NCBI GenBank assembly: GCA_964567045.1
Contig: CAZMLE010000002.1
Location: forward strand, 1-64,000
From: JAFNGF01 sp964567045
GTDB lineage: Bacteria > Planctomycetota > Phycisphaerae > Sedimentisphaerales > Anaerobacaceae
Direction of reading: 5' to 3'
DNA: 64,000 bases
Position 1 is the first letter of the stretch, and every line of letters begins with the position of its first letter. Below, one piece after another: positions 1-9,667 of this stretch. Below the pieces are notes generated by a model. The model was not told the origin of the DNA. It ran no database searches and worked only from the letters and a program-made list of their open reading frames with translations. Both the position numbers and the translations under genes were made by a program.

Positions 1-2
1 CG

Positions 3-2555
3 ACCGAGTACCACGTTATTGTGGATCCGATGCTGCTGCAATCGGCACGTATAGCACTTTCGGATGTCACAGAGGCCTTGGAGCAAAACAACTTGATCGC
101 CCCTGCGGGCATGCACGAAGAGAACCATACGCTGTATTTGACGGTGATTGATGGGCGTTTGCACACGCCCAAGGAGATCGAGGACTTTACGGTTAAGGTT
201 GTGAACGGACATCCGGTGCGTATCGGTGATTTCGCCCGGGTCGAGCGAGGCCCCGAACCGGTTTTTAACATTGTGACAGCGGACGGAGAGAAAGCGGTCT
301 TGCTTAACATCCGCAGTCAGCCCGATGGCAGCACCCTGGAAATAGCCAAACAACTCAAGCAGGAATTGAAAACGCTTGGGCGCGAGTTGCCGCCGGATAT
401 GAAACTGGCACTTTTCTACGATCAGTCACTGATTGTACGCGAGTCGGTCAAGAGCGTTTGGGAAGCGATCATTTTCGGTTCTATTCTTTCGGTGATTGTA
501 CTTTACCTGTTTTTGAAGAATTCGGCTTCAACGTTAGTAGCTACACTGGTCATCCCGGTTACGGTGCTGATCACCGTGCTGGCAATGAAAGTGGGCGGCA
601 TGAGTTTCAATCTGATGACGCTGGGCGGGATTGCCGCGGCCATTGGAATCGTGATTGACGATGCGATTGTGGTCGTGGAGGCAATTCATACCAAACTATC
701 CTCTGGTCTGGGCCGCATCGCCTCGGTACAGGAAGCTATCAGTGAGATTTTTCGACCTTTGGTGGCCTCAACGCTAACGCCGGTAGTGGTGTTTATTCCG
801 CTGGCTTATCTCGATGGTATCACGGGTGTATTTTTTCGGGCACTGGCGATGACCATGTCGGTCTCGCTCTTAACCTCGCTGGTCCTGGCAGTGACCTTCA
901 CGCCGTCACTGGCTGCCTGGCTTATGGGGCGACGTAAGAGAAATATTGTCACCGACGGCGAAATGGGTGGCCCTGTGCTGCGCGCCTGCATTCGTCTTTA
1001 CGAGAGTACCGTGCGTATCGCTCTGAAACACAGTTGGATTACGATTGGTTTGTGCATATTGGTGCTGCTGGCCGGGTATCAGATATACACACGTTTAGCC
1101 AGTGAGTTTTTGCCACCGATGGATGAGGGCGGCTTTGTTATTGACTACGTGGGGCGACCGGGAACCAGTTTAGCTGAGACGGACCGTCAGCTCAAGCAGG
1201 CTGAGGAGATACTGCGTACCATTCCCGAGCTTGAGAGTTACTCCAGGCGTACCGGCGCACGCCTGGCTCTGGCTATTGCCGAACCTCATACGGGAGACTT
1301 CCTGGTCAAGCTCAAACCCAACCGTGAGCGGAAGACCGCAGATGTAATTTCCGAGCTTCGGCAGAGGTTTAATGCCGCAGTACCCGGTCTTCAATGGGAG
1401 TTTCCGGGTATTTTGGGCGATCTGATCGGCGACCTGATGTGGGCGCCCAGCCCGATCGAGGTTAAGTTGTTCTCGACAGATATCGAGTTTCTGAAAAAAA
1501 CGGCGCCTGAGGTCGAGAAGAGTATTCAAACAGTGAGGGGGGTTGTTGACACCTTTGACGGTCTGATGTACACCGGCAGCTCGGTGAGCCTTCGTCCAAG
1601 GACGGTCGACGCCGAGCGTTTCGGACTGTCGGCTTACAACGTGGCTGAAGCAGTTAACACGGCTATGCTCGGACGTACGGCTTCATCCGTTCTTGAGGCC
1701 GACCGTGTGATCGACATCCGCGTCATGGTTGACGCCTCGCAGATCGGGTCAATCGCCGCACTGTGTAACTTGGCGATCCGCACGCCGGAAGGGAGTGTGG
1801 TCAAGGTTTCGCAAGTGGCCGATGTGGTGGAAGAGCAGGGCCAGCTCGAGTTGCGTCGCGAAGACATGCGTCAGGATGTGGCTGTAACAGCACGGCTGGA
1901 ACAGCGTGACCTGGGCAGCGCCATGGCTGAGATTCGTGAGCGATTGAAGAAGGACGCATCCATTCCGCCCGGGACCATTGAATTTGGAGGACTTTACGAC
2001 CAACAGCAGAAATCCTTCCATAACCTGTTAGTCGTGCTGGCGATGGCGGTCATCCTGGTTTTTACCGTGCTGCTGGTCGAATTCCGCAACTTCTCTGGGC
2101 CGGTCTCCATCGTGTTCGGCGCGGTTCTGGCCCTGTTCGGCACGGTCATGGCTTTGCTGCTCACTGGAACATCACTCAATGTTGTCTCGTTCTTGGGGGC
2201 GATCATCGGCGTGGGAATCGTTGCCAAGAATGGTATCCTTATGCTTGATATGGTCGATCATCTGCTAACGCAGGGACTAACGGTGGATGAGGCGTTGGTG
2301 CGATCCGGCAGGCGCCGCCTGCGCCCGGTGCTAATGACGTCTTCGACCACACTGCTGGGCATGCTGCCGCTGGCGCACGGCATCGGATCCGGCGCTGATA
2401 TGCTCAAGCCGTTGGCTATAGGCATCATGGGCGCGCTTTGCATCTCGGTCCTGCTATCGCTGGTTGCCACGCCGACGTTTTACCGAATACTGCTGGCCCT
2501 TCGTAGCTCGGCGATCGCCCAGGAGGTCGTCCCACACGATGTGAATCCAGCTTAA
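3..2555 (+). CDS. RND efflux pump permease subunit, 5' end cut by the window
   Basis: This is the C-terminal ~850 residues of an inner-membrane proton-driven RND (AcrB/CzcA superfamily) exporter. The frame is open from base 3, reading into a typical porter-domain segment, so the true start lies upstream. Visible parts are a porter subdomain, a first hydrophobic block (about residues 150-320) with the TM4 motif GIVIDDAIVVVEAI carrying the paired acidic residues of the proton relay, a second periplasmic loop region, and a second hydrophobic block (about 670-830) with the GVGIVAKNGILMLD motif. Substrate cannot be read; it differs from the CusA-type pump further along. It ends 47 bases before arnB on the same strand and may be co-transcribed with it. 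Confidence 0.93.
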   Translation, partial: TEYHVIVDPMLLQSARIALSDVTEALEQNNLIAPAGMHEENHTLYLTVIDGRLHTPKEIEDFTVKVVNGHPVRIGDFARVERGPEPVFNIVTADGEKAVLLNIRSQPDGSTLEIAKQLKQELKTLGRELPPDMKLALFYDQSLIVRESVKSVWEAIIFGSILSVIVLYLFLKNSASTLVATLVIPVTVLITVLAMKVGGMSFNLMTLGGIAAAIGIVIDDAIVVVEAIHTKLSSGLGRIASVQEAISEIFRPLVASTLTPVVVFIPLAYLDGITGVFFRALAMTMSVSLLTSLVLAVTFTPSLAAWLMGRRKRNIVTDGEMGGPVLRACIRLYESTVRIALKHSWITIGLCILVLLAGYQIYTRLASEFLPPMDEGGFVIDYVGRPGTSLAETDRQLKQAEEILRTIPELESYSRRTGARLALAIAEPHTGDFLVKLKPNRERKTADVISELRQRFNAAVPGLQWEFPGILGDLIGDLMWAPSPIEVKLFSTDIEFLKKTAPEVEKSIQTVRGVVDTFDGLMYTGSSVSLRPRTVDAERFGLSAYNVAEAVNTAMLGRTASSVLEADRVIDIRVMVDASQIGSIAALCNLAIRTPEGSVVKVSQVADVVEEQGQLELRREDMRQDVAVTARLEQRDLGSAMAEIRERLKKDASIPPGTIEFGGLYDQQQKSFHNLLVVLAMAVILVFTVLLVEFRNFSGPVSIVFGAVLALFGTVMALLLTGTSLNVVSFLGAIIGVGIVAKNGILMLDMVDHLLTQGLTVDEALVRSGRRRLRPVLMTSSTTLLGMLPLAHGIGSGADMLKPLAIGIMGALCISVLLSLVATPTFYRILLALRSSAIAQEVVPHDVNPA

Positions 2556-2602
2556 AACAGCTCGCTTTTGGTATATTGACCAGAGCAAGGAAGAAATCAA
2601 TT

Positions 2603-3754
2603 ATGAGAAGTAAGTTTCTGCCGTTTTCACAGCCCTCTATCACAAAGGCCGATATTGCTGCGGTCAGCGAAGTTCTGCGTTCGGGATGGATTACCACCGG
2701 CCCGAAGGCCGCTGAGTTTGAGCAGAAATTCTGCGACTACGTGGGCTGTCCTGGTGCGGTGGCACTGTCTTCGGCCACCGCGGGAATGCATCTTGCGCTC
2801 AAGGCATTAGGCATCGGCGTTGGGGATGAGGTCATAACGCCATCGATGACATGGGTTTCCACGGTGAACTTGATAGTCCTCGCCGGTGCCAAACCGGTGT
2901 TTGCTGATGTTGACAAAGACACGTTAATGGTTTCGCGCAGCATGATGGAGGAATGCGTCACCCTCCGTACGCGACTGATTATCCCTGTGCACTTTGCCGG
3001 TGCTTCGGTGGATATCGGTGCGATTCGCCAGTTGGCTGACGAACGCGGGATTTTCCTCATAGAAGATGCAGCCCATGCTCTGGGTACGCACTATATGGGC
3101 CAACACGTGGGGCGCAACGGCACGTCGATTTTCTCCTTTCATCCCATCAAGAACATCACTACCGGCGAAGGCGGCATGTTTTGTTCGGACAACCAGGACC
3201 TGCTTGATCGAATTCGGCGGCTGAAATTTCATGGTCTTGGGGTAGATGCCTATGATCGCCACACTCAGGGCAGGTCCCCCCAGGCCGAGGTGCTTGAGCC
3301 GGGCTACAAATACAACATGCCGGACATATTGGCTGCTTTGGGCATAAGCCAGCTGGCTCGCGTCGACGAGTTTAACAGGCAGCGAACCAGGTTGGCCATG
3401 AGATACCGTGAGCGGCTGGCGGAGGTCGATGAAATCCTGCCGCTTTCGGATCCTCCGTATCCGATAAAACATGCCTGGCATCTGTTTATTATTCGCCTGG
3501 ATACGGACAAGGCCGGCCTTAGCCGTGACCAGTTCATGAGTGAGCTAAAACAGAAGAACATTGGAACAGGACTTCACTTTCGGGCTGTCCACCTGCAGAA
3601 ATATTATCGAGAATCAATGGGCATCCGCCGCGGCATGCTGCCGAATACCGAGTGGAATTCTGACCGGATATGCTCGCTTCCCTTATTTGCGGATATGACC
3701 GTGGAAGACGTGGACGATGTGGTGAACGCGATCAAGGAAGTCTTGAAGAAATAA
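2603..3754 (+). CDS. arnB: UDP-4-amino-4-deoxy-L-arabinose aminotransferase ArnB
   Basis: PLP-dependent DegT/DnrJ/EryC1/StrS aminotransferase, 383 residues, the usual ArnB length. In the L-Ara4N pathway ArnB transaminates UDP-4-keto-pentose using glutamate. The PLP lysine lies in FSFHPIKNITTGEGG, which is close to the ArnB signature, and the N-terminal FLPFSQPSITKADI is also ArnB-like. The ATG at 2603 follows an AAGGAAG Shine-Dalgarno; a TTG 27 bases upstream is less likely. A TATATT box at 2572-2577 could give a local promoter. The assignment is strengthened by the arnC, arnA, arnD and arnT genes that follow. Confidence 0.92.
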   Translation: MRSKFLPFSQPSITKADIAAVSEVLRSGWITTGPKAAEFEQKFCDYVGCPGAVALSSATAGMHLALKALGIGVGDEVITPSMTWVSTVNLIVLAGAKPVFADVDKDTLMVSRSMMEECVTLRTRLIIPVHFAGASVDIGAIRQLADERGIFLIEDAAHALGTHYMGQHVGRNGTSIFSFHPIKNITTGEGGMFCSDNQDLLDRIRRLKFHGLGVDAYDRHTQGRSPQAEVLEPGYKYNMPDILAALGISQLARVDEFNRQRTRLAMRYRERLAEVDEILPLSDPPYPIKHAWHLFIIRLDTDKAGLSRDQFMSELKQKNIGTGLHFRAVHLQKYYRESMGIRRGMLPNTEWNSDRICSLPLFADMTVEDVDDVVNAIKEVLKK

Positions 3755-3756
3755 GC

Positions 3757-5424
3757 ATGAAAAATCTACGAGACAACATTCCAACAATCGTGTTTTGGTC
3801 AGCGGCTGCGTTGTTGTCGTTGTGGGCTCTGGGTCAAAGAGGTCTATGGGGCGCCGAAGACCGTTGGGCTGAGATTGCCAGGGAAATGCTCCTTACAAGG
3901 GACTTTTTCCATCCCTGCATCAATGGCGAACCCTATTTCGACAAGCCACTTCTGGGTTACTGGCTCATTGCATTGGTTGCGACCGTAACAGGTCGCCTGG
4001 ATGAATGGGTAGTAAGGCTGCCCAGCGCAATCGCCGGCTTGCTGGCGCTGGGGGCAACAATCAATCTGGGCCGCAGGCTGTGGTCGCAGCAGATGGGCAG
4101 GACGGCGGGTTGGCTTCTACTCAGTTCATACGGGTTCCTCTTCTGGGCCAGGACGGGCGAAGCGGATATGGCAAATATGGCCGCCATAATCCTGGCTGTC
4201 GCCTGGTATTGGTCGCGGCGAGATAAGCCAGGGTTTCTCAGTTACCTGGTCTTTTACTTGATCTGTTTTATAGGGGCCCAAAACAAAGGACTGGCTGCAA
4301 TTGTAGTACCTGTCATCGTTGTGCTGCCAGACCTGATTAGACAAAGCCGCTGGAAGTCTTACCTGTCCTGGCACCATTTTGCCGCCTTGGCACTGGCTGT
4401 AGTTGCGTATTTTACCCCATTTGCCTGTTCTGAAATTACCAGGTCTGGGTATCGTGCTGGCGGCCTGTGGATGGTGTTCCACGAAAATATTGTACGTTAC
4501 TTCCACCCGTTTGACCATATAGAGCCATTCTATGTGTATTTCTATTATCTTCCGCCACTGTTTCTGCCCTGGACACCGCTTTTGCTAATGGCACTCTGGG
4601 GGGCTTTTGCATCACTGAAAAAGCTGGACTGGCCAAGCAAATGGCTCACTCTCGCTACGACGCTCATTTTTGTGTTCTTCACCGCATCCGGTTCCAGAAG
4701 AGGCTATTATATCCTCCCGATACTTCCTTTCTGCTCGCTCATGGCGGCAATTTGCCTTGCCCTGGCCAAGGAAGAGAAATGGCGACGCCTGGTTGTCAAT
4801 ATCCAGACGGGCCTGATTGTGCCGGTAACGGCCGTTGCGATTTTAAGCCCTGTTTTTTGGCCCGTGCTCAAACAGCGCTTCGACTTCACTGCCCCGAAGG
4901 CACTGGTATTTGGAACCCCACTATTAGGCTTTGTGGCGATGGCCTGCTTTATTATAGGTCGTTGGCGGCCTGCCCTCGTGGCTCAAGTAACGGGGGCGTC
5001 GCGCGAATTGGCTCCTCTTATAACGATGTCTGTTATCATGATGGGAGGTTTCTTTTGCTGGCAATACAATGCGTTTAGTGAGTATGACTCCATGAAGAAC
5101 TTCAGTATGGAATTGAAGAGGAAAACTCCAGGGCTTAAACCAGATGAGATTGCCTGCTTTCGCAAGATACCAGTCAAAACGCTTTTTTATCTGGATTTGC
5201 CCGGGCCTGTCCTGCTTCTGCAAGATAGGGACTCTGTGCGGGATTTCCTCAACTCAGACCGCCAGAGGAAGGTTTTCATTTCGCACGACAACTATCTTGA
5301 TGAGCTGGCCAAAGTGCTTCCGGCTGAAATGCTGGGCAGAGCAACTTTAAAGGAGAAAATATATCCATGGGAAAAAACCGAGAAGAAATACGGGGCTTGG
5401 ATAATCAAGCGTACGGCGAATTAG
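3757..5424 (+). CDS. GT39-family membrane glycosyltransferase (ArnT-like paralogue)
   Basis: A polytopic membrane protein of 555 residues of the GT39/ArnT family, which transfers sugars from undecaprenyl phosphate on the periplasmic face. The N-terminal loop has [14 protein letters not shown] followed by [13 protein letters not shown], which match the acidic active-site loop and the FEKP-type motif of ArnT, but the rest is more divergent than the arnT at 9668. About ten to twelve hydrophobic segments are visible. The start is the ATG two bases after the arnB stop. It may act on another sugar or acceptor, or be a second L-Ara4N transferase. Its position between arnB and arnC is where nothing sits in the enterobacterial arnBCADTEF order. 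Confidence 0.85.
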   Translation: MKNLRDNIPTIVFWSAAALLSLWALGQRGLWGAEDRWAEIAREMLLTRDFFHPCINGEPYFDKPLLGYWLIALVATVTGRLDEWVVRLPSAIAGLLALGATINLGRRLWSQQMGRTAGWLLLSSYGFLFWARTGEADMANMAAIILAVAWYWSRRDKPGFLSYLVFYLICFIGAQNKGLAAIVVPVIVVLPDLIRQSRWKSYLSWHHFAALALAVVAYFTPFACSEITRSGYRAGGLWMVFHENIVRYFHPFDHIEPFYVYFYYLPPLFLPWTPLLLMALWGAFASLKKLDWPSKWLTLATTLIFVFFTASGSRRGYYILPILPFCSLMAAICLALAKEEKWRRLVVNIQTGLIVPVTAVAILSPVFWPVLKQRFDFTAPKALVFGTPLLGFVAMACFIIGRWRPALVAQVTGASRELAPLITMSVIMMGGFFCWQYNAFSEYDSMKNFSMELKRKTPGLKPDEIACFRKIPVKTLFYLDLPGPVLLLQDRDSVRDFLNSDRQRKVFISHDNYLDELAKVLPAEMLGRATLKEKIYPWEKTEKKYGAWIIKRTAN

Positions 5425-6404
5425 CTTTACTGTCACTGGTTATTCCGGTCTTCAACGAGGAGAAAAACCTCGATGCGCTCATCGGCCGGTGCGTCAGAAC
5501 GTGCGACACGATGCAAAGACCTTACGAGCTGATTCTGGTAGATGACGGCAGCAAGGACCGTTCTCGAGGGATCATCGCCGAAGCGGCGCGAAAGCATGGC
5601 GGCAAGGTCGTGGGGGTGTTGCTGAACAGAAATTACGGTCAGCACGCCGCGGTTATGGCAGGCTTTGCAGAGTCCAGAGGCGGTATTGTGGTGACTCTCG
5701 ATGCCGACCTTCAAAACCCGCCGGAAGAGATTCCCAACCTCGTCGATGCAATCGAAAAGGGATTTGATGTTGTGGGTACCGTTCGGACGCCAAGGTGCGA
5801 CAGCTTCTTTCGGAGGATCGCCTCCTTCATTGTCAATAAGGCCGCTCAAAAGGCTACGGGCGTAAAAATGCATGATTATGGTTGTATGCTGCGAGCTTAT
5901 CGCCGGCACATAGTGGATGCCATGCTTGCCTGTCAGGAGAGAAGCACATTCATCCCCGTGCTTGCCAATAGTTTTGCTCGGAATACAACCGAGATCGAGG
6001 TACATCACGAGAAGCGTTCCAGAGGCGAATCAAAGTATGGACTATGGAAGCTAATCAATCTGCAGTTTGACCTGTTGACCAGCATGACGACCTTTCCTCT
6101 GCGGCTGTTGAGTGTCCTGGGCGCTATTGTATCACTCTTGGGGATTGGGTTTGGCGTGTTTCTTTTTGTGATGAGATTGATTTATGGAGCCGCGTGGGCA
6201 GCACAAGGCGTCTTCACGCTGTTTGCCATTCTCTTTATCTTCATAGGTGCGCAGTTTGTCGCGATGGGTTTACTCGGGGAGTATATCGGGCGGATTTACC
6301 ACGATGTCAGGGGACGCCCTCGTTATTTTGTGCAGCAAGTTGTTGGCAGAAACGGCTCAGAGCAGAAGATCAAAAGTAGAGAGAGTCTGGAGGTTATGAT
6401 ATGA
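5367..6404 (+). CDS. arnC: Undecaprenyl-phosphate L-Ara4FN transferase ArnC
   Basis: GT2-family transferase that moves 4-deoxy-4-formamido-L-arabinose from UDP to undecaprenyl phosphate at the cytoplasmic face. It is 345 residues, slightly longer than the enterobacterial enzyme because of its N-terminus. The catalytic GT2 core shows [14 protein letters not shown], then [10 protein letters not shown] and [11 protein letters not shown], followed by two C-terminal transmembrane helices (about residues 245-270 and 280-305). The ATG at 5367 is preceded by AAAGGAG at 5350, so translation starts inside the last 58 bases of the upstream GT39 gene. The stop overlaps the arnA start as ATGA, indicating translational coupling. 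Confidence 0.93.
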   Translation: MGKNREEIRGLDNQAYGELALLSLVIPVFNEEKNLDALIGRCVRTCDTMQRPYELILVDDGSKDRSRGIIAEAARKHGGKVVGVLLNRNYGQHAAVMAGFAESRGGIVVTLDADLQNPPEEIPNLVDAIEKGFDVVGTVRTPRCDSFFRRIASFIVNKAAQKATGVKMHDYGCMLRAYRRHIVDAMLACQERSTFIPVLANSFARNTTEIEVHHEKRSRGESKYGLWKLINLQFDLLTSMTTFPLRLLSVLGAIVSLLGIGFGVFLFVMRLIYGAAWAAQGVFTLFAILFIFIGAQFVAMGLLGEYIGRIYHDVRGRPRYFVQQVVGRNGSEQKIKSRESLEVMI

Positions 6405-8524
6405 AATCGGTCGTCTTGGCGTATCACAGTATCGGCTGTGTCGGTATCGAGGCGCTGTTGCGAAACGGCTTAGAGATCGCGGCAGTTTTTACTCACAAGG
6501 ATGACCCGCTGGAGAATGTCTGGTTTGATTCAGTGGCGGAACTGGCTGCATCGCGAGGCATTCCAGTTTTCGCTCCGGAGGATATCAACCATCCTTTGTG
6601 GGTAAAAAAGATCAAAGAACTTGGTCCGGATATTATTTTCTCTTTCTACTATAGAAACCTTATCAAACAACCTATCTTGGATATCCCACCGGCAGGATGC
6701 CTTAATCTGCACGGTTCGCTTCTGCCCAAATATCGAGGACGGTGTCCGATTAACTGGGTGCTCGTCAAAGGCGAGAAAGAGACGGGTGTTACACTGCATT
6801 ACATGACGGCTAAGCCGGACGACGGCGACATCGTCTGCCAGAAGAAGATCATAATTACGGACAACGACACCGCCAAGTCCCTACACGAAAAAACGGCTCA
6901 AGCAGCGTCAACTGTGCTTAACGAGATCCTGCCGCGAATAAAGAATGGCACTGCGCCCCGTAAACCTCAGGACCATTCAAAGGCAACTTACTACGGTGGT
7001 CGTCATCCGGAGGATGGTGAAATTGACTGGACCGTCAGCGCAAAACAAGTCAGGAATCTCGTCCGCGCTGTAAGTCGCCCATACCCCGGCGCTTTCAGTT
7101 GTACTGCGAACGAGAAATGTGTGTTCTGGATGGTTTCTGAAGTACCTTCCCCAGGAGAAGACCTGCCCGCCATACGTCTGGCGGGTAAAAGCCCTGGTGC
7201 CATCGCTTCGGTAGATCCTCTGGTGGTTGTGTGTGGTAAGGGTGCGGTGCGTGTGGATTTTGGCCAAGCGGAAAAACGCCTATACATGAACGGCGCACAA
7301 CTGGCTCGTGAACTTAATCTGGTCGAAGGGATGAGATTTGGTCCAAGTTCGACCAGTCGCATCGAGGTAACGACAAAAAGGCATGTCTTGATTCTTGGAG
7401 TTAACGGTTTCATAGGTAACGCCTTAGGCGAACGACTGTTGGAGGGCGGAAAACACGAAGTCCACGGCATGGATCTTCGATCAGATTATATTCAGCACCT
7501 GCTGCACAGGCCTGGGTTTCATTTTGAAGAGGGTGATATTTCTATCCATCGCGAATGGATCGAATACCATATCAGAAAATGCGATATCGTTATTCCTCTG
7601 GTGGCCATCGCGACACCGATCGAATATACACGCAATCCGATAGGTGTATTTGAACTGGATTTTGAAGAGAATCTGCGGGTAGTCCGGTATTGTGTGAAAT
7701 ACAAAAAGCGGATCGTTTTCCCATCAACCTCTGAAGTGTATGGAATGTGTGACGAGAAGGAATTTGATGAAGATAACTCCAAGCTGGTTCAGGGGCCGAT
7801 CCGAATGCAGCGGTGGATATATTCCTGCTGCAAGCAATTGCTCGACAGGGTCATCTGGGCATACGGACAGAAGGATGGACTCAAGTTTACGCTCTTTCGC
7901 CCGTTCAACTGGATCGGGCCTAAGCTTGACAGCTTGACCTCCGCCAGGATTGGCAGCTCCCGCGCCATCACTCAACTGATTCTAAATCTTGTGGAAGGTA
8001 CACCCATTCAACTAATTGACGGCGGAAACCAGAAACGCTGTTTCACGGACGTGTCAGATGGTGTCGAGTGCCTGTATCGAATAATCGAGAACAAAAACGG
8101 TGTCTGTGACGGGAAGATAATCAATATCGGTAATCCCGATAATGAGATCAGCATCAAGGGACTGGCAGAACTATTGCTGACCAAATTCGAGCAGCACCCT
8201 CTGCGGCCCCAGTTTCCTCCTTTTGCGGGTTTCCGCCTGGTTGAAAGCAGCTCCTACTACGGTAGCGGTTACCAGGATGTCCAACACAGAAAACCAAGCA
8301 TCCGGAATGCAAAGAAACTGCTTGGCTGGGCGCCCACCGCAAATCTGGAGAAATCTGTAGAACGGACGCTCGAGTTTTTCCTGCGCGAGAGTCTGGAGTC
8401 CAGAAAGCACTGGAGGGATTCCAAATCGAGGCCCAAAGTTCCGTATGAGATAGTCCCGGTGTCTTTTACCGGTGATGAGAAGTCCGCGGAGTTGAAGATC
8501 AATGAGAATAGGTCTGAGGATTGA
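6401..8524 (+). CDS. arnA: Bifunctional ArnA: UDP-L-Ara4N formyltransferase / UDP-glucuronate decarboxylase
   Basis: A fused two-domain enzyme of 707 residues. The N-terminal formyltransferase (about 1-315) carries [18 protein letters not shown] and the downstream KPDDGDIV motif, holding the Asn, His and Asp catalytic triad. The C-terminal NAD-dependent decarboxylase (about 325-690) begins with [12 protein letters not shown] and has [11 protein letters not shown] and [19 protein letters not shown], the short-chain-dehydrogenase-type active site. The similarity to the enterobacterial fusion is very high. GGAGG lies 7 bases before the ATG. Residues 256-262 are encoded by a 20-bp palindrome in an otherwise loop-like stretch, and the C-terminus has about 30 extra residues. 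Confidence 0.96.
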   Translation: MKSVVLAYHSIGCVGIEALLRNGLEIAAVFTHKDDPLENVWFDSVAELAASRGIPVFAPEDINHPLWVKKIKELGPDIIFSFYYRNLIKQPILDIPPAGCLNLHGSLLPKYRGRCPINWVLVKGEKETGVTLHYMTAKPDDGDIVCQKKIIITDNDTAKSLHEKTAQAASTVLNEILPRIKNGTAPRKPQDHSKATYYGGRHPEDGEIDWTVSAKQVRNLVRAVSRPYPGAFSCTANEKCVFWMVSEVPSPGEDLPAIRLAGKSPGAIASVDPLVVVCGKGAVRVDFGQAEKRLYMNGAQLARELNLVEGMRFGPSSTSRIEVTTKRHVLILGVNGFIGNALGERLLEGGKHEVHGMDLRSDYIQHLLHRPGFHFEEGDISIHREWIEYHIRKCDIVIPLVAIATPIEYTRNPIGVFELDFEENLRVVRYCVKYKKRIVFPSTSEVYGMCDEKEFDEDNSKLVQGPIRMQRWIYSCCKQLLDRVIWAYGQKDGLKFTLFRPFNWIGPKLDSLTSARIGSSRAITQLILNLVEGTPIQLIDGGNQKRCFTDVSDGVECLYRIIENKNGVCDGKIINIGNPDNEISIKGLAELLLTKFEQHPLRPQFPPFAGFRLVESSSYYGSGYQDVQHRKPSIRNAKKLLGWAPTANLEKSVERTLEFFLRESLESRKHWRDSKSRPKVPYEIVPVSFTGDEKSAELKINENRSED
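7166..7185. repeat. 20-bp palindrome inside arnA (family A)
   Basis: Arms CCCGCCA and TGGCGGG flank the loop TACGTC. The same sequence occurs at 12639 and at 29795. Here it is read in frame within arnA, at the C-terminal end of the formyltransferase half, where the enterobacterial enzyme has a shorter linker. Confidence 0.85.
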
Positions 8525-9389
8525 TGTTGACACGTTGCGGGGAACCAAGTATGGCGTGCCGAATCTGTGTAAGGTTCTCGCTGACCACTCCATAAAAGCC
8601 TCATTCTTTTTTTCCGTGGGCCCGGATAATATGGGCCGGCACCTATGGCGACTGATTCGTCCAGCATTTCTTTTCAAGATGCTGAGAACGAGAGCCACAA
8701 GCCTATACGGATGGGATATTCTTTTGAGAGGCACGCTCTGGCCGGGACCTATCATCGGGGAAAAACTTGGCCCCATAATACGCTCAACATCCGATGCCGG
8801 GCATGAAGTCGGTTTCCATGCGTGGGATCATCACGCGTGGCAAGCACATTTCGATAAAATGGACAGTAATACTATTGATCATTCTCTGAGAAGGGGTATC
8901 GAAGTTCTCACCAGAATTCTTGGTCATCCACCGACCTGCTCTGCAGTTCCAGGGTGGAAATGCAACGACGTCGTACTCATGGCCAAAAATAAATTCCTTT
9001 TTGAGTACAACAGTGATTGCAGAGGCAAAAGTATATTCCGCCCTCTGGTAAGCGGCAAGGAGCTTTCGCAGCCCCAGATTCCTGTTACCCTGCCAACGTA
9101 TGATGAAGTTGTTGGGCGCAACGGTGTAACGCATGGCACTTACAATGATTACATGCTCACCCTTCTTGACCCTCAGAGGCTAAACGTGCTGACAATCCAT
9201 GCCGAGGTCGAGGGAATTGCCTGTCTCGATATGTTCGAGCAATTTGTGAAAAAGGCACTTACAAAAGGTGCCTCGTTCGTTCCCCTGGGAGTTTTACTGC
9301 GTGAATATCCTGAAACCGGTTCAAGTGCTATCGTCGCGAAAGAGATTCCGGGGCGTGAAGGATGGGTCTCATGCCAAGCGGCGTCATGA
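8502..9389 (+). CDS. arnD: 4-deoxy-4-formamido-L-arabinose-phosphoundecaprenol deformylase ArnD
   Basis: Polysaccharide-deacetylase (NodB-like, CE4) family enzyme of 295 residues that removes the formyl group from undecaprenyl-phosphate-L-Ara4FN. The start [15 protein letters not shown], the segment [16 protein letters not shown], the metal-ligand region [12 protein letters not shown] and the late [10 protein letters not shown] all match ArnD. The ATG overlaps the end of arnA by 23 bases and has GGAG ten bases upstream. It belongs to the same operon, and its C-terminus is overlapped by the next fragment. Confidence 0.95.
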   Translation: MRIGLRIDVDTLRGTKYGVPNLCKVLADHSIKASFFFSVGPDNMGRHLWRLIRPAFLFKMLRTRATSLYGWDILLRGTLWPGPIIGEKLGPIIRSTSDAGHEVGFHAWDHHAWQAHFDKMDSNTIDHSLRRGIEVLTRILGHPPTCSAVPGWKCNDVVLMAKNKFLFEYNSDCRGKSIFRPLVSGKELSQPQIPVTLPTYDEVVGRNGVTHGTYNDYMLTLLDPQRLNVLTIHAEVEGIACLDMFEQFVKKALTKGASFVPLGVLLREYPETGSSAIVAKEIPGREGWVSCQAAS

Positions 9390-9664
9390 TTTCAACGGGT
9401 GAGGATCCATTGGATCCGGCAAAGCCAACATCGGCTTCTGTTTGGAGAGAATCACCAGAACTGAACAAGGATTCTGTGCTGATTTTCTTGGTCGGCTTGG
9501 CTATCTTTACCTTCCACCTTACGCCGGAATTCATAGGTTTCCAAACCCGTTTCGCCTTGTTCGCCCAGGAGATGTTCCGCTACGGCCCGAGCTTGTTTCC
9601 CACCACATACGACACGCCGTACGCGGACTATCCGGCGAAATTGTCAATTTTCAGGGGAACTTAA
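9362..9664 (+). pseudogene. Truncated N-terminal fragment of a GT39 glycosyltransferase
   Basis: A 100-residue reading frame that starts inside arnD. It contains one transmembrane segment (about residues 42-60) followed by EFIGFQTRFALFAQEMFRYG and a TTYDTPYADYP stretch, the first periplasmic loop of a GT39/ArnT-like protein. It then breaks off into an unrelated short tail, and no other transmembrane helices follow. The break falls at an AATTGTCAATTTTC sequence, a type seen in several intergenic spots here, right before arnT. I infer a deletion-born relic. A small functional membrane peptide cannot be excluded, since the frame is intact and in the operon. ArnE/ArnF flippase subunits were looked for here and are not seen. 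Confidence 0.7.
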
Positions 9665-9667
9665 TCT

